Source of the DNA: Spirochaetales bacterium
GTDB lineage: Bacteria > Spirochaetota > Spirochaetia > DSM-27196 > SLAA01
Length of the DNA: 7,273 nucleotides
Direction: 5' to 3'
Assembly (NCBI GenBank): GCA_007126415.1
Contig: SLBH01000040.1
Span: 1-7,273 of the forward strand
The position numbers were made by a program, and so were the translations under genes. This document shows, one piece after another, positions 6,672-7,273 of the stretch; position 1 is the stretch's first letter; the number at the start of each line of letters is the position of its first letter. Below the pieces are notes generated by a model. It saw only the letters and a program-made list of their open reading frames with translations, was not told where the DNA came from and searched no databases.

Positions 6672-7273
6672 ATGAGAAGGGTTCTTGTTTTGGTAATGGT
6701 CGCGACGCTGCTGGTAAGCGCGGCGGTGTTTCTTCCGAGGAGCTGCGATCGCGGCGGGGAAGACGAGCGCGTGGAGCAGCTGCTCGAACTCGAAGAGAAC
6801 GTCTACGAAGGCCAGGAACCCTCTGATGAGCGGCTCGAGGAGCTTCGCGAGACGGTGCGGGAGCTGGAGTCGCGCGTGGAGCAGCGAGTTCGGGCGCACG
6901 AGCATCTCGGACGCTATCACAAGATGCTCGCGATCGAGTACATCAATCGTGAGATGTACGGGCCTGCGCTTGAGGAGTTGGAATCGGCGATCGAGATACA
7001 GACCGAGAATGCGGTGTTGTTCTATTACGCCGCGGTTGCTGCAGCTCGTCAGGCGAAATCCACGCGCGAAGCGGGCCGCCGCCACGAGTTATACGACGAC
7101 GCAGAGTGGTACTACAAGCGTGCGATCGAGCTGCGTCCGAACTACCGCAGCGCGTTGTACGGTATCTCGGTGCTGTATCTGTTTGAGCTCGAGTTGCCCG
7201 ATGAGGCCGAGCAGTATCTTGAGCGTTTGCTCGAGCTCAGTCCGAGCCGGTGGGAAGCGCAGTTCTTGAAGGC
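6672..7273 (+). CDS. Membrane-anchored TPR-repeat protein, 3' end missing
   Basis: An open frame of 200 codons runs off the right edge without a stop. I do not recognise a named family. The N-terminus MRRVLVLVMVATLLVSAAVFL (1-21) is a signal peptide or signal anchor, followed by PRSCDRGG with one Cys (C25). The residues before it fit a lipobox poorly, so a lipoprotein is possible but not favoured. Residues 30-76 are charged and Glu/Arg/Leu-rich with coiled-coil character. From about 79 there are helical repeats of TPR type: YGPALEELESAIEIQ (96-110), YDDAEWYYKRAIELRPNYRSALYGIS (141-166), and LPDEAEQYLERLLELSPSRWEAQFL (175-199). It is probably an extracytoplasmic protein-interaction scaffold. 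ATG 6672 has GGAGG (6654-6658) 13 nt upstream, a long spacing. An in-frame GTG at 6591 would add 27 basic residues but has no Shine-Dalgarno site. A role in division is suggested only by position. Confidence 0.8.
   Translation, partial: MRRVLVLVMVATLLVSAAVFLPRSCDRGGEDERVEQLLELEENVYEGQEPSDERLEELRETVRELESRVEQRVRAHEHLGRYHKMLAIEYINREMYGPALEELESAIEIQTENAVLFYYAAVAAARQAKSTREAGRRHELYDDAEWYYKRAIELRPNYRSALYGISVLYLFELELPDEAEQYLERLLELSPSRWEAQFLK

Noticed and set aside
6732..6749. Lipobox before Cys25 of the TPR protein
   Set aside because: Residues before the Cys are Leu-Pro-Arg-Ser, which fits neither the standard nor the relaxed spirochaete lipobox well, so it is not annotated as a lipoprotein.
6255..7085. 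Minus-strand open frame of 276 codons opposite xerD and the TPR gene
   Set aside because: Both sense-strand genes carry clear family motifs or TPR patterns, while the antisense product is Arg/Leu-rich and shows no domain.
6826..7269. Plus-strand frame of 147 codons overlapping the TPR gene
   Set aside because: It is Ser/Arg/Cys-rich in an alternative frame. The frame starting at 6672 gives the coherent TPR protein.
1..7273. CRISPR arrays, insertion sequences, tRNA or rRNA genes, dif site
   Set aside because: I found no spaced direct repeats, transposase motifs, terminal inverted repeats, RNA gene signatures or dif-like site. The window is ordinary core-genome sequence.

Overview
This window is the cell-wall and division (dcw) operon of a GC-rich bacterium (roughly 60% G+C by eye). 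All genes lie on the + strand and are tightly packed. The order is murF (only its last 21 codons), mraY, ftsW, ftsQ, ftsA, ftsZ, a XerD-type tyrosine recombinase gene, and the start of a gene for a membrane-anchored TPR protein that runs off the 3' end. MurD, MurG, MurC and Ddl, which sit among these genes in the classical dcw cluster, are not encoded here. mraY is followed directly by ftsW, and ftsW overlaps ftsQ. This slimmed order, and ftsZ followed by a Xer recombinase gene, best resemble GC-rich members of the Spirochaetes (Treponema/Spirochaeta relatives). That assignment is inference from gene order and protein flavour; no rRNA or other marker is present.

Layout. Positions 1-66 hold the MurF C-terminus, whose stop overlaps the GTG start of mraY at 59. 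mraY ends at 1138. After 16 nt comes the ftsW start region, which carries a 15-bp tandem duplication that includes start codons. ftsW overlaps ftsQ by 8 nt, ftsQ is 7 nt from ftsA, and a 105-nt gap with a GC-rich hairpin separates ftsA from ftsZ. ftsZ overlaps the xerD reading frame by 14 nt. A 102-nt gap with two nested inverted repeats follows xerD, and then the TPR gene begins at 6672.

How the genes work together. MurF completes UDP-MurNAc-pentapeptide and MraY moves it onto undecaprenyl phosphate to make lipid I. FtsW is the SEDS glycan polymerase of the septum. FtsQ is the bitopic POTRA-domain scaffold, and FtsA anchors FtsZ filaments to the membrane. FtsZ forms the ring, and XerD resolves chromosome dimers at division. 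Overlaps and very short gaps suggest translational coupling along the operon. The strong Shine-Dalgarno site and longer leader of ftsZ suggest separately tuned, higher expression.

I found no convincing undescribed system. The items most worth a second look are the duplicated initiation module at ftsW, the ftsZ/xerD overlap, the structured ftsZ leader, and the uncharacterised TPR gene at the end.
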